Below are positions 1-10,879 of a stretch of DNA of 55,439 bases, piece by piece. A model generated the notes under the pieces. It was given only the letters and a program-made list of their open reading frames with translations. It made no database searches and had not been told where the DNA came from. The DNA is from Lojkania enalia (taxonomy: Eukaryota > Ascomycota > Dothideomycetes > Pleosporales), in contig ML986726.1 in NCBI GenBank assembly GCA_010094045.1, positions 1 through 55,439 of the forward strand. Reading direction: 5' to 3'. Within the stretch, counting starts at the first letter, position 1. Each line of letters begins with the position of its first letter. Both the position numbers and the translations under genes were made by a program.

Positions 1-332
1 AGATCGTAGGTTACTTTAGATAAACTCTTAAAAGCCTTCTAATACTGATTCGAATTTATTTTAGCTGCAACTTATAGGCTAATAGTTTATTCTAGAAGGT
101 TAGAAACGCTTCTATTTCCCTCTAAATTAGATAGGTTCTTTATTACAGGCCCTATAGAGAGGGGTCCGCCTGTTATAAGGCCCCTTATAGAAGGTAACGG
201 TTGTTCTACACGCGTAGATAGAAGTTTACTCTTACTATAACTTACGCGTATATCAGTTCTAGTATAGGAATTAGAAGGTAAATTATAGTTAGATATCGGC
301 GGTTACCTCTAATTCTAATAGGTTATTAGTAG
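1..332. other. AT-rich, RIP-like transposon flank
   Basis: AT-rich sequence with very many TA, CTA and TAG words, few CA/TG dinucleotides, and no usable reading frame. It continues without a break into the Fot1/pogo repeat that starts at about 333, but the inverted copy at the right end of the window stops at the window edge, so I cannot say whether this part is also repeated. Most likely more degraded repeat. No gene seen. Confidence 0.5.
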
Positions 333-2350
333 TCTCTAAGTTTCTACCTAAGTATACTTTACGCGGCTTTTCTAAAGGTAATCCTAATCGTAGGGGATAG
401 AAAGTTCTAAACCTAAAGGCTTTAGTTAATAAGAGGTTTCTAAGATTCTATCTAAGTAATTAAATAATTTAATATAATAGTATATAAGTATTATAACCTA
501 AACTAAATTAAGCGTATTTTAAACTTAGATATATTTAAATAAATAATTAATGCGATATTATTAAAGAGGCTATTACTAGTAGTATTAAGTTCTTCTATAT
601 AATATAATAGCGTAGGTAAGATAATAGGTCCAAATGCGGTATAAATCTACTTAGAGGTATATAGGAGTATATAGGGGATTAGGGACCTAGAAATTCTATT
701 AATACCTATAAGCCTTATATAAAAGAATATAGAAGAACTACTAAACTACTTATAAGGAAGTATACAACTATATACGGAAGGGAAAAGGGGTAGAACTAGG
801 GGTAGAATAAGATAAGTAAAAAGCTTTAAGATAAGGTTATATATAAAGCTTTTCGTGGAACGATTTCTTTGTATTATTATACTACTCGCTAAATATAATA
901 CTAGCTAAATTAGTAAGCTATAGCCGCGCAATTTTATTAAGTAAATAGACAGCCTTATTACGCGTTTTAATTAGCTATACGATTAATAGAGAGCCCTATA
1001 TAAGGATCTAGAAACTATTAGAACTTAGTTCGACCTTATAGCGTATACGAAGGCTACCTATAGTATCTATAATAAGGATACCTTTAACTTTAATAAGATA
1101 GGCTTTATAATAGATAAGATATTAGCTTAGCTAATTATTACTAGCTTAAAAAGATAAGATAGACTAAAGGCTATTTAGCTAGGTAATTATAAGTAGGTTA
1201 CTATAATCTATATAGTTAACGCTACTAGATAGGTAATCTTACCCTTTATTATCTTTACTAGCTAGTACTACCTCTCTATATAATACGAGGAGGATAATAT
1301 ACTATACAACTAGGCTTTTATGGTTAGTAATAACAGCTAGACTACTAATAAGCTTAGAATAGAGTAGTTAAAACACTTTATTAAGTATATAGTAGAGTAT
1401 AGAGTAGACGCGCGCTAGCTACTTATTCTTAATAGCTATAAGAGTTATAACTCACTTAAATTCTAATAGCTTTATAAGGAGAATAATATCTATACTCTCT
1501 ATATACTGCTATATTTATCGTACCTTCTACAGCTACTTAATATTAGCTACTTTTTACTATTAAAGCACATATATAGGCGCTAGATTAAAAGTTTAATATA
1601 TAACTATATCAACTATATTATAAAGCTAGAATTCTTACCTACCTTCTATACAGCTTATAAGTAGTTAATTATAAAAGAGAACATCTGCGTAAGCTTTTAA
1701 GGCGCTAGTCTAGTTCTATATAATCTAGAAGCGGTAATATTAAAGCTTAATATTAAGTTTTATACGCTAATACTACTTATACTAGAGGTTACCTTTTAGA
1801 AAGCTAAAATACTAAGTAACGCGCGTAAGCTAGACGCTTAATTAATATTAATTCGCGATAGAATTTAGAGGTATAAAAGCTTATTACCTACTTCTATTAT
1901 TACAGCACTTAACCAGCTTAAAAAAGGCGCTGAAGTAATAGTATATAAAAGTACGCTTATATATAATTAAATCGCGAGGCTTAAGAAAGTAAATAAAGCT
2001 GCTATAACACGTAGAAAGTATAAAAAGAAGAGGATCTAGTAGAAAGGTACCTTAATAAAGGTAGAGGTAGAGGATATTATTACTTAAAAAGATGTTAAGC
2101 AGTAGTTAGAGGGGAAAATACGTTAAGGTAAGGCGCGATTAGGTATAAGTCGATAGACTTTAGTATACTACAGCTGCTGTAGAGAAACTAGCTATAACTT
2201 AAAAACCTATAAGAAAGATACTATAGATACTTCTTAATCTAGTATAGCTTAAATATTATAATTATCTTATTATATTATTAAGATAGATTGCTATAAAGGC
2301 GTGAAAAGTTAGTAGGGGTAGCTGCTTACTTATAGTAGCCGCTCGCTTAT
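333..2350 (+). mobile_element. Fot1/pogo-like DNA transposon relic, left inverted arm
   Basis: Left arm of a large inverted repeat; the same sequence runs on the minus strand from 55439 down to about 53862. Positions 333-875 are non-coding 5' sequence shared by both arms. From about 880 a transposase can be followed in translation despite many stops. The 3' end near 2310-2350 has the family's subterminal GCTCGCTTA motif, the complement of the AAGCGAGC ends at 53501-53552. Differences between the arms are mostly C/T or G/A, and TpA is greatly enriched, as expected from repeat-induced point mutation. Both arms are dead copies. Confidence 0.8.
885..2230 (+). pseudogene. Fot1/pogo transposase (DDE_1 family), RIP-destroyed
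   Basis: The frame is broken by dozens of stops but the order of Fot1-type landmarks is visible. The end of the CENP-B-type DNA-binding domain (PRNF motif) is near 925. A degenerate form of the YNFDETGF block that carries the first catalytic Asp reads FNFNKIGF near 1083-1106, so Asp and Glu are changed to Asn and Lys. The DDE core continues through 1300-1760, and the C-terminal basic region near 1980-2060. A CCHC zinc-knuckle-like motif (CCRETSYN...) is near 2170-2205. The N-terminal helix-turn-helix is missing, since the frame joins unrelated sequence near 875. Asp-to-Asn and Glu-to-Lys both fit G-to-A changes on the coding strand. Confidence 0.75.
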
Positions 2351-2354
2351 AAAT

Positions 2355-2900
2355 ACGTTATAGGTTATATTAGATCGCCTTAATATATAACTATATACTC
2401 TACTAGAACTACTTTTATAAAAAGACTTTTAATAGTTTAAAACTCTAAGTAATATATATAAATTTAGATTATAATTAATACTTATATAAAAGTCTTTTAT
2501 ACGATTATTAAAAGAGGTGTAAGAAGAATTCTTACAGCTTATAAAAGGTGCTAAGTTAATACTATATTAGAATATACTTCTTTAAACTCGTAACTCTAAG
2601 CTTAAAAGGTAATTAGAAGAAGTAACTAAGTATAAAACGTATAAAAGAAAGTATATTTAGTATAGTAGTATAGTATTATATAGTAAGGGATCTTCATATA
2701 TAGCTGCTAAAGTATCTATAAGCTCTTAGCCCTTTAAGAAGACTTATAGTACTAATACTTAAGAAAGAGCTTAACCAGTTTAACGCTACTATAATAACTG
2801 TAGTAAGACTGGATATAATACTCGTACGTGCTAAAAGGATAGTAGAGAAAATTCTAAATTAGATGAAAGTATATTATATATAGAATCTCTTATTAGTATT
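2355..2900 (+). mobile_element. 3' end of a second pogo-like transposase relic
   Basis: Directly after the first element's end a different transposase tail begins. It contains the coiled region that precedes the zinc knuckle in fungal pogo transposases (a LIKGAK-like stretch near 2540), a basic stretch, and a clear CCHC knuckle near 2795-2840 reading NNCSKTGYNTRTC followed by a stop. Only the C-terminal part is present, so this is a truncated or nested copy. TA content is as high as in its neighbour. Family assignment rests on the knuckle and its position, not on catalytic residues. Confidence 0.55.
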
Positions 2901-3490
2901 AAGTAAATTAACTTTTCGTATATAGTATTCGTTATGCTAAGAAAAAGTAGCTGCTTCGATGGTTTAGCCGCTTTAATAGTAGAATACGTTAGTAGTAAAA
3001 TAACTATTATTTTAAAAGAACGATTTAATATATTTCTAGGTATTTCGAAAATATTAATACTATAATATTAATTCTTTTCTACTTTAACCTTTTAGAAATA
3101 CTAGATTTTACCCGAGTATTAAGTTATATAATTATTTTATACTAGTATCTATATAAAAAATAGCTTAGATGTAGATTTATAATCTAAGATACGTTTTTTA
3201 CATTTCTATTAGCTAAATACCTATCTATTTAGGCCTTTTTATACCTAGTATTATTTATATATATTATATTATATATACTATCTACTATAAGTTATATCTC
3301 TATATTATATATATTTACTTATAATATTAAAGTATTCTACTAATATATATCTCTATAGCACTCTAGCCCGAATTACCTAATAATTTACACTATAGATCTA
3401 TATATATATATAGATCAACAGATCAGTTCCTTCTCTATACATATATAAAGCCTAGCTGAATATTAATAATAGGTATCCTCCTACTAGTAA
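2901..3490. other. AT-rich repeat tail and boundary to normal-GC DNA
   Basis: Extremely AT-rich, with TA/ATATAT runs (for example near 3250-3320 and 3400-3420). Base composition changes abruptly near 3480-3500, where mixed-composition sequence begins. No gene or RNA seen. I read this as the inner edge of the left RIP-affected block. Confidence 0.5.
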
Positions 3491-4715
3491 CGAGCGGTAA
3501 AGTATTCGAGAAACGTTAGATAACACATGATAATATAGGATAAGATAAGCCTCGCTTCGGGTAATCAGCACTTTTATTAGTTCGTTCTGCTGGAATGTAT
3601 GGACACTATGCACGAATTACGCATTGAGCAGCAGGTGGCGGAGAAATAATAAGGTAAAAACGTAAAATCAAGAGGGCGTTTAACATGGCATTTGATATGT
3701 GGATATAAATAACTTGCTAGGGTGTGTATTTCACTAGCTAATTAGCTATTCAATAGCTAACTAATAGGATATTTCAGATTGTTATTAGCTAGCAAAGCAG
3801 GGTCATTTTTTGAGTGTAGTCAACAAGCTTTAAAACTATAGAGTTGTGAAGATTAATAGATAGACAGCACATAGAGATTGATATTTGTGACAGTTATTAC
3901 GAACTTCACTAACGTTGAAAAGAAACATCATTATTACTCTTCCGTCTATAAAAATAAGCTTCGCGTCATTATTGTAAAATATTCTTTCCCTTTTCTACAC
4001 AGTTTTAAGGATATATTCTTGTTTGTCCGTACTAATATCTATGACGAAACTCAAACATGAAGACGGCAGTGAGATGTTCTTACAAATTCTCCGGGACCCT
4101 TTTAGTGGTGGATTTCGAAACTCAGCAGCACCATGATCTCAACATTACCGTTCCCTATATCATTCGGGCGGATCTTCTTAGACGGGGATTGCGCGACCTT
4201 CTTAGGGTACTACAGTGCGATGCGCCAAAGCTCCGGAAGCACTCAGACGAGACTCAGTGGATGTTAGCCAGGATAAACGGAGCGTGTCTCTCAAAATTAC
4301 AAAGCGACGCAGATTAAAGAGGAAGATTAAGAATGGCTCTAAGAGCGTTGGTAAAATAGTACTGAAAGGGGCCGCTAATTTAGCTAATGGTATCCGGTCG
4401 TTTGGCTATAATTGAGCGCCTGTGGCTCGATTCACTTCGCAGGTATCATGGCAAATATGACAGCTAAGAATTGTTGAGCCATATGACTTGTCAAGTGAAA
4501 TTAATGTGATGCTTCCCAAGTTTAGGAGACTTTATGTCACTATTCCGACATTGTGCAAACGAACCGGCATAGCGGTAGTTCTATTCACTCTGCGGTGTTT
4601 TTGCGCAAGTGAAACCGTGTCATGAAATACCTTCTTCCGCAGCCTTTAGCTCCCTTAATTCATTGTATATTCTCAACGAAACGGGGTTAACTTTGCTAAG
4701 CTCATACATATAAGC
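3491..4715. other. Intergenic; only short unrecognised frames
   Basis: Normal-composition DNA with short TAGCTAATTAGCTA-type palindromes near 3735-3760. The longest frame is 4057-4317 (+, 86 codons); an overlapping frame 4215-4415 has a basic stretch. Neither resembles a family I know and neither has a clear promoter or splice context. They could be pieces of one decayed gene. Nothing else seen. Confidence 0.3.
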
Positions 4716-4719
4716 CAAG

Positions 4720-5235
4720 TTCACTCTTGAATTTGGACTTTACTCTTTTTATTGATTCTACATCCAGTCAAGCAAAACCGATGAATCAAGGCCTATTCTT
4801 CGGAAAGACATCATCAAAAATGGAAAGATCAAAGCCAAAAAGGTACTCTTTTCATCCAAGGAAGAAGTGTACTTTAATCCAGAAAGCTTCGATACTTGGC
4901 ATAATGCCCTTGCAGCTCCAGATCCAACCGAGGAACAATTTTTTTTTGGTAATGGCGCTAGATATATGATTCCAAAGAAGGAGAGGTGCACAGATACGGC
5001 CCTCTTGAGGACAGAATGCCTGAGCCGCAGACAAGGATTGCTGACGAAAGCGGGACACCCGAGGAGACTTCATTTGAGGAAATTTTAGGAAAAAAAAGTG
5101 AGTCAACTCCAGATGAGTGGGCCTCTACTCTAGGCAAGTCTATAGAAAATATTGAAGGATTTATTCTTAAGTTTATTAGGAATATTGACATTGCTGTTTA
5201 GGAAGCGAAGCATGCCATCGCCAACTTATAAGTCC
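4720..5235 (+). pseudogene. Decayed protein-coding strip, family unknown
   Basis: Three plus-strand frames carry coding-like, non-repetitive protein sequence one after another. The first is 4727 to about 4860. The second runs from about 4864 to 4985 and contains FDTWHNALAAPDPTEEQFFF. The third runs from about 4986 to 5200 and contains ESTPDEWASTLGKSIENIEG. The hand-over between frames without splice signals suggests frameshifts in a former gene. I do not recognise the family. A polyT run (T8, 4939-4946) sits in the middle segment. Confidence 0.35.
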
Positions 5236-5333
5236 GGTCATTATGAAACAGTAGCGGAAGGAAAGACCACCGAATCCAAGAGTTTACGCAAGGGTCTAAT
5301 TATGAATGTAAGGTTATATGTATGGTATGATCC

Positions 5334-5450
5334 CTGTTAGGGACTAGCCCTGATATCGTGTGATACTATGACAGTATAAATAGCCTTGATCCTCCATAAA
5401 TATGAATCAACTCATTTTCCCCTTCTCATCTGCTCCGATACTTTATAATT
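5334..5450 (+). repeat. LTR-like repeat A, copy 1
   Basis: About 115 bp that recur at 36432-36545 in the same orientation. Shared blocks are GGACTAGCCCT, GTGATACTA, CAGTATAAAT, GCCTTGATCC and CTCATCTG. It begins TGTTAGGGACTAG and contains a TATA-like AGTATAAATAGCC, both common in fungal LTRs, so it may be part of a solo LTR. No target duplication or CA end could be fixed, so the right boundary is approximate. Confidence 0.5.
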
Positions 5451-6377
5451 GACAACCAAGTATCGAACACTCATCTACCACCTGTACGGAGTAGTGGGTT
5501 GTCTTTTCGTCATGGGCTAAGCAAAGAATCATTTCGGTGAGGAACATGTGGAGGTGGATAAATACGGCGTGTAGCCTGAATTACCTTCAGAATCAGATAT
5601 CCAACAGAGACGATACACTCAATACTCCTGCTCGGCCGACCTGTATTGCTCCATCTCTGTCCACACCTGCAGCCCGGACAACTTCGTACGAGAGAGCCAT
5701 ATCATTCAGCCCTCTGAATCCCAACATGCCCATAGAACCTCTTCGCTCACCAAAAAGCGATCTAAAATCTTATCTCTTGTCTAGAGCAACGAACGCCTAC
5801 TTCCGTCATTTCTTAGCTTCCGACCGCGAAACGACTTGGGAGAAATATAATGAGAAGTGTTCCATTACATCAATAGCTTCAACCGCCGTGCCGCATCGAC
5901 CATAATGAAGTTCAGGAAGTAAGCTCTAGACAAGGTGTGGATAGAGTAATGGAGGGAAGAAGGGAATGTACTATTCATAGGATATTGGAGCATGGTGGGC
6001 TTACTTAGGGACGCGGGGACTAATTAAATATAGTCTAGAGGTGACATATAGTAATAGAAATGAAAATCGGTCTTGAGAGTCCATATTAATGATTCACTAC
6101 TAGAATTCATTGTTAAGTGAAAACTTTATATTATCGACCTTCCGAAAAGGAAATGAAAGAATCATACAACGGAGAATATAGGGAAAGAAATGGCAACCAA
6201 TTTCCTGCCCCCTTGGTCCTCTGATATGTCCTTACTGGAACTGAAAAGATTATATTGGAACCCTACCACGGTCACCTCACCCATCTGAGATTGGTTACTT
6301 CTCTAGAACATAACCCACCAATTCTTTGCTTATTATACTAAGAGCGGACTAGTTATGTTATTGTTGTGTGGTGTGTT
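5451..6377. other. Intergenic; one unrecognised 122-codon frame
   Basis: Contains a plus-strand frame at 5537-5905 (122 codons) with no recognisable domain, signal peptide or membrane segment. Its second half (KSYLLSRATNAYFRHF) has protein-like composition, so it could be an exon or relic. The rest shows nothing I can support. Confidence 0.25.
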
Positions 6378-6382
6378 GAAGG

Positions 6383-6531
6383 TGTTACGTATCAGGCAGC
6401 ATCAATTGCCGAAGCAAATATTGATGTATTGAAGGAGGGTAAGTGGCCTGCCTAGCCAGAGGCTGACAGCGGCGAGACTATATAGGCCTGAAAATAGGCC
6501 AACTATAATAGGATAGTAGAAACATGTGACA
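6383..6531 (+). repeat. Solo-LTR-like element, copy 1
   Basis: 149 bp, one of five copies (others at 18245, 28247, 37123 and 47637). It starts TGTTACGTATCAGG and ends ACATGTGACA. Flanks are GAAGG (6378-6382) and GAAAG (6532-6536), a 4/5 match. Internal features shared by all copies: CATCAAT...ATTGATG inverted repeat near the start, a central CTATATAGGCCTG TATA-like block, and a hairpin-forming TAGGCCT...AGGCC. No coding capacity. Confidence 0.8.
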
Positions 6532-6536
6532 GAAAG

Positions 6537-9500
6537 GGCAGATCACATGGACGGATTAATTGGCCCTTCCAGGGTTCAACATGGCGGTGGTTCTGGAGGA
6601 AGACGCCATGAAATATAATATAAACAAACATGTCCTCCTCCCGCGTGTTGTTGCTAAGCACGATGCTTGATTGAAAAGTACCTTAGCCTTGTGTACTCTT
6701 AGGTATTGGGTCTCATTGCGACTTCGGATCATTATTTACTATTTACATCGGCGAGAATATATATATCGCTTTTACCACCTCTAAAGTCAGAGCAATCAAC
6801 GGTAAATTCATAACAAAATCTAAGACATGCTCACGACTCAAATTGCTCCAATCCAAACCCTCTGAATAAGCTCCAACTGTTTCACAGCTGGCCAACACCT
6901 AAACCGAGATTTCTAGTCTGCTGCTCTCGAAGGAGATAGTGCAATTGAAAGCTATCTTCGCTTGCGACTAGGACTGCAGCGATCTCCAATCGCCGAAGTC
7001 TTACGAGACCCCGTTTTGAGCGACTGAGTTAGGCCAGCGTAACCTGCGTGAGGCATTCAGGAACTGCAACGCAAAGCAGCCCGTGAAAATATTCGCCTTA
7101 ATACGGCAATGGCTCAGGGAAAGTCAGCATATCCCCCTATTTCACAAGCAGCGGTTGAGGTTGACTATTTCTAGCCGAGCCTGAAGTGCGATCAGGACGT
7201 CGGTTTTCCCTCAGATCGCTTGCCTTGCACCAGAACCTAGCTTTAGGGTTTCTCTCACGGAAAATATTAACTTTATAGCTGCCGCAGCGTAAGGGGACCC
7301 TCTCGACGGGCCGCAAAACTATTGCGCGACACATCGTAGAACTACAACCAAAGTTAGGGGGTTAAGGCCAATACCTCCGCATATGGCTCAGACGTCGGAA
7401 GACCCTAAGAATTGGGCTATTATATACTAGTACGGAGCTGTAGAGAATTTGAAGGGTGTGCGGAACGAAAATAATGAGTAGGGGATTTGTGTAGGTGTTT
7501 AGCAGAAATAGATAAGCAAACTAGATGGATTTATAGCAAACCGAAGGCAATAACAACTTAGCCTGCGTGCTGCGACTGGTTCGATTGGTCCCAATATTTC
7601 TAGCTTTGGGTCACAACTCGATTGTAAATCTCACTGCGGCCGGGATTCCCTTCTACTAGCACGCTGTCACTGCAAAATATTATGGTTACCAGTTTGCCGG
7701 CTCTAATCATGTATTCATAATAATAAGACGGCTAACTCAATTCATAATACTAGCTTGAATTATTAACTGAAACGTATATCACTTACCTTGAAACCCAGCT
7801 CAGTGAAGCCATACAGGCTATAGCTGACATGAGTAGGGAGACTGTATGACCAAGTATAGTGCATACTCACTACCACCAGCCTTCTATAAGCCCACAACTG
7901 GTAAGGACTAACCTTCCGCTATGTCTAAGATCCTAAGTGAAAGCAATCTAACCCATCTTTTCTCCACGACTAGAGCATGACGAACTATTCTTAACACCAA
8001 GCGAACAAATGAGTCCGAGCCTATTCCTTATGTCACTGAGTACCTCTAGCCATCAAAGACAATTAAAGTGAATCGGTCTTCTAACATTAGGTGAAGAGGG
8101 CTATGGCGCTATCAAAGGTACGGATCCAGCCACCCATGTCAATCGAAAGCGCTTGGACCGCCGCCAAGCTAATAGAATAGGTCCCAAAACCCCAGAATGA
8201 TGTTCCTGAGGCCAGCTTCCTACTCCGATTACCTACTTCAGGAGAGGATCATTTTTCAATGTAATTGGGCGGTTTAGAAAGCGGAGGACACTCTTGCCGT
8301 CCAACTACTAATGGATTCGAATTTGACGAGATTGATAGAGGGATTTTGGAAGCTATTTGAATTGCGAACTACCATGTAACGGAGAAATATAGTACGGAAG
8401 AATAAGTTTGGCTATGCAGTATTCAGTGTCAGCATAATCTTTTCAAGACGATAAACATTACTGAAAGCCGTTCTTGAACTATTCGCTACCAGAAGTAGGC
8501 ACTTGAGTCTCTAGGCGACAGTCAGACCCATCACTAGACGCAGGATGTTTCCATAAATGGCCATCAGATTTTATTTGAGCAATGACATTTTATTCAAGAT
8601 GAGATTACCCTAGTCCGTAATTATTTTTGCTTGTATTGCAATTGTAGTTCTACCGCGTCGTAGTGAGAGGCAATCACATTACAACGTACCCAGTTGCTTT
8701 CATTGTGAACAAACCCGCATGCATCCACCTATTTCAACCGTACCAAGATTTCATTCAATACTCACAACATTATAAACACAATTTTCGCATATGAAGAAGC
8801 AAAATATTTAGCTAGAAGCTGATGTGAAGTTCCAGCTCAAAAAGTTGGGTAAAATCTGTCGTCGCGAGCCATTATAGACAAACGCACAAGTCCGGGGACT
8901 CGTTGATGCGCAACTGCCTCTTTATATGGGCCGCCTCGATATCAATCGTTTGAAAATAAAGGCCTAGGCCAAGATGCTAGGAATAGGATGGAACTGCCAT
9001 GAAGAGCATATACGCGAAGGGACCATCCGGAAACGTCTCCATAAGTTTTATTGCAAATACCGCGAACTTTAATTGAAGCATCACTGGCACGCTCAGAGAG
9101 CGAACAAGATTTTGACTCTAAACCTCTCTTCGTTCAAATTTAGATCGGACGTAGAAGAAAAAGATAGTACTGGTGGATGCAAATGGGAATTGGTGAGGCA
9201 TGATTTTCATCCTCTGAGTTCTATCCTTGAATTGCTCTAATTAGGTGAGATCAGACAAGTACAGCATTACGAAGAAGCACGAAATCTACACACAGCGCCC
9301 GGGTCATCGGAATTCCAGAGTATGACTTTCCGAGATCACCAATCCATTACTCTCATAGGCTGGCTGAGAAAAGTGCCGCGTATTCGAATCTTGTGTCCGC
9401 AAAACCCTACACATTAAGGACTAATTGGCATGGTTCGGTACTAGGCATATTAGTTGTAGGATTTGGTGATAGATTCAGGATTGAAGCTCGACCAACATTT

Positions 9501-10106
9501 TGAAAGCTCCCACAACTAGTGGAGACTCCAAGTCCAAGTTCTTATAGCCGTTTACTAACCATACCCCAAATCTGTCATTGAGCGCCAGCATCCACTCGAG
9601 GAGCTACGAGTTGTGGAACCGAAATTGGATGGTGTTTCCCTTAAGTAATGGGCTTCGTCGTACAGTTGGAAATATTCATTGTAAGCACTATCGCCCTACG
9701 AGCGACTAAGCACTAAAACTAGTAACTAGATGGTCGAACAATGTCTACGGAAATTGGTTATTGATCAATCAAATATCATAAATGGGGGATGTAAACCGGG
9801 TACAATAGCTTCATTTTGTGGATGTAATTTATTGATTCTACACCCCGACGCGACCTGTGGTAAGCGCCACAAGTCCTCAATTCTCGTATCAATTATATAT
9901 AATACACCAAAAAGAAAGTGCCTAGTGCCTTAGATGGCTCAGGAAACGCTTTCACAGCGGACCGTTTTGCACTGTTTAGCGCGACTTATTTCTAAATAGG
10001 GATTTATTGTTAGTGTTAGGGAACGATAGGTAGTTGAAAATCGTGAATTCTCCTAACGAAATCCAATCATGAAGGGCTAATCTGTTAATTACCTGCTTGA
10101 TATAGG
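6537..10106. other. Gene desert
   Basis: 3.6 kb with no supportable gene. The longest frames are 65-67 codons (7137-7334 on -, 9730-9933 on +) and have no recognisable domain. The stretch around 6900-7350 has moderate GC and short protein-like runs but no frame that could be followed. No RNA genes, tandem arrays or conserved repeats were seen. It has the look of old, decayed sequence. Confidence 0.4.
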
Positions 10107-10399
10107 ACAAGCAAGTGGTAAGAAGTTAGCAGGCGGCACAGAATATCTATATTAGATATTAGCCTAAGTACTATAGGTAAGTATTAGAAATCAGCACCTA
10201 TAGCTGGCTTGTAGCTAGCCCGGTCGCCTGCGGACTTGCGACTCGGCTATTATTATTATGGTTAGCGTCTTACCGTACGCTACCTCATAGTGCACGGCCC
10301 ACCGTAATGCACGCTTGCGTGTCAAACCACTGAGTCTCCAATCATCCATAAATCCGTCAATATAGGAGATATTAAGGCCGCGATAGCCTCGTTGGGAGC

Positions 10400-10760
10400 G
10401 CAAAAAAGCGACGACGAAGCTGGTCTAGCCGAAACAGCAAGGAAGTTCGGAGTAGGTAGAAGTACTCTAGCGTTGGCGAGGGACGTGTAGAGAAATACCA
10501 GCTACTTAGCAACGTACAAGAACAAGAGCTTATACAATATATCTGTCAGCCGGAAATATCACCTATATAAGCCTTCATGCTTTAGCAGCAAGAAGGTCGG
10601 CCTTTTCGTTCATGACAATATCAATGGCCTCTATTAGCGAGGCCTGCCTCCTACAGGAGCTATAATACGAAATCTTGCCTCACCTATTTCCTATAAAGAA
10701 GTAGATAAGAGCTAGAGTAATTATTTTTCCAGCGTAACCGGCAAGTGAGCCGCGCACGCC
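10400..10760 (+). pseudogene. N-terminal part of a pogo/Tigger-like transposase
   Basis: A helix-turn-helix-like segment (DEAGLAETARKFGVGRSTLA, 10411-10470) is followed after a stop by a CENP-B-type HTH. The latter is visible as NVQEQELIQYI near 10500-10540 and RGLPPTGAIIRNLASPIS near 10637-10690, then a degenerate KS*SNYF corresponding to the usual KSWVTRF. Stops and frame changes interrupt it, and no DDE core follows. This set differs from the Fot1-type set directly downstream, so it belongs to another element. Confidence 0.55.
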
Positions 10761-10879
10761 ACCAGCTTTTCGCACTGCGTCAACTTCTAACTACTATGGC
10801 TCCACCAACAACGATTTAATTCCTCTAAAAAGAAGCATATATCTTCCTTGCTATCTCGGACATCAACCCTGACCAGTTT

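Noticed and set aside
3720..3800. Repeated TAGCTAATTAGCTA-like words here and near 17770-17840 considered as a regulatory array
   Set aside because: Low-complexity palindromes with no consistent spacing or nearby gene.
6383..6531. 150-bp dispersed element considered as a hAT-type MITE with 8-bp duplications
   Set aside because: Across the five copies the outermost bases of the supposed 8-bp match are fixed (G on the left, A on the right), so they belong to the element. What remains is a 5-6 bp duplication and (T)G...CA ends, more like an LTR.
6383..6531. Same element considered as a tRNA-derived SINE
   Set aside because: No B-box (GGTTCGANTCC) or A-box in any copy, no A-rich or simple-repeat tail, and constant length at both ends.
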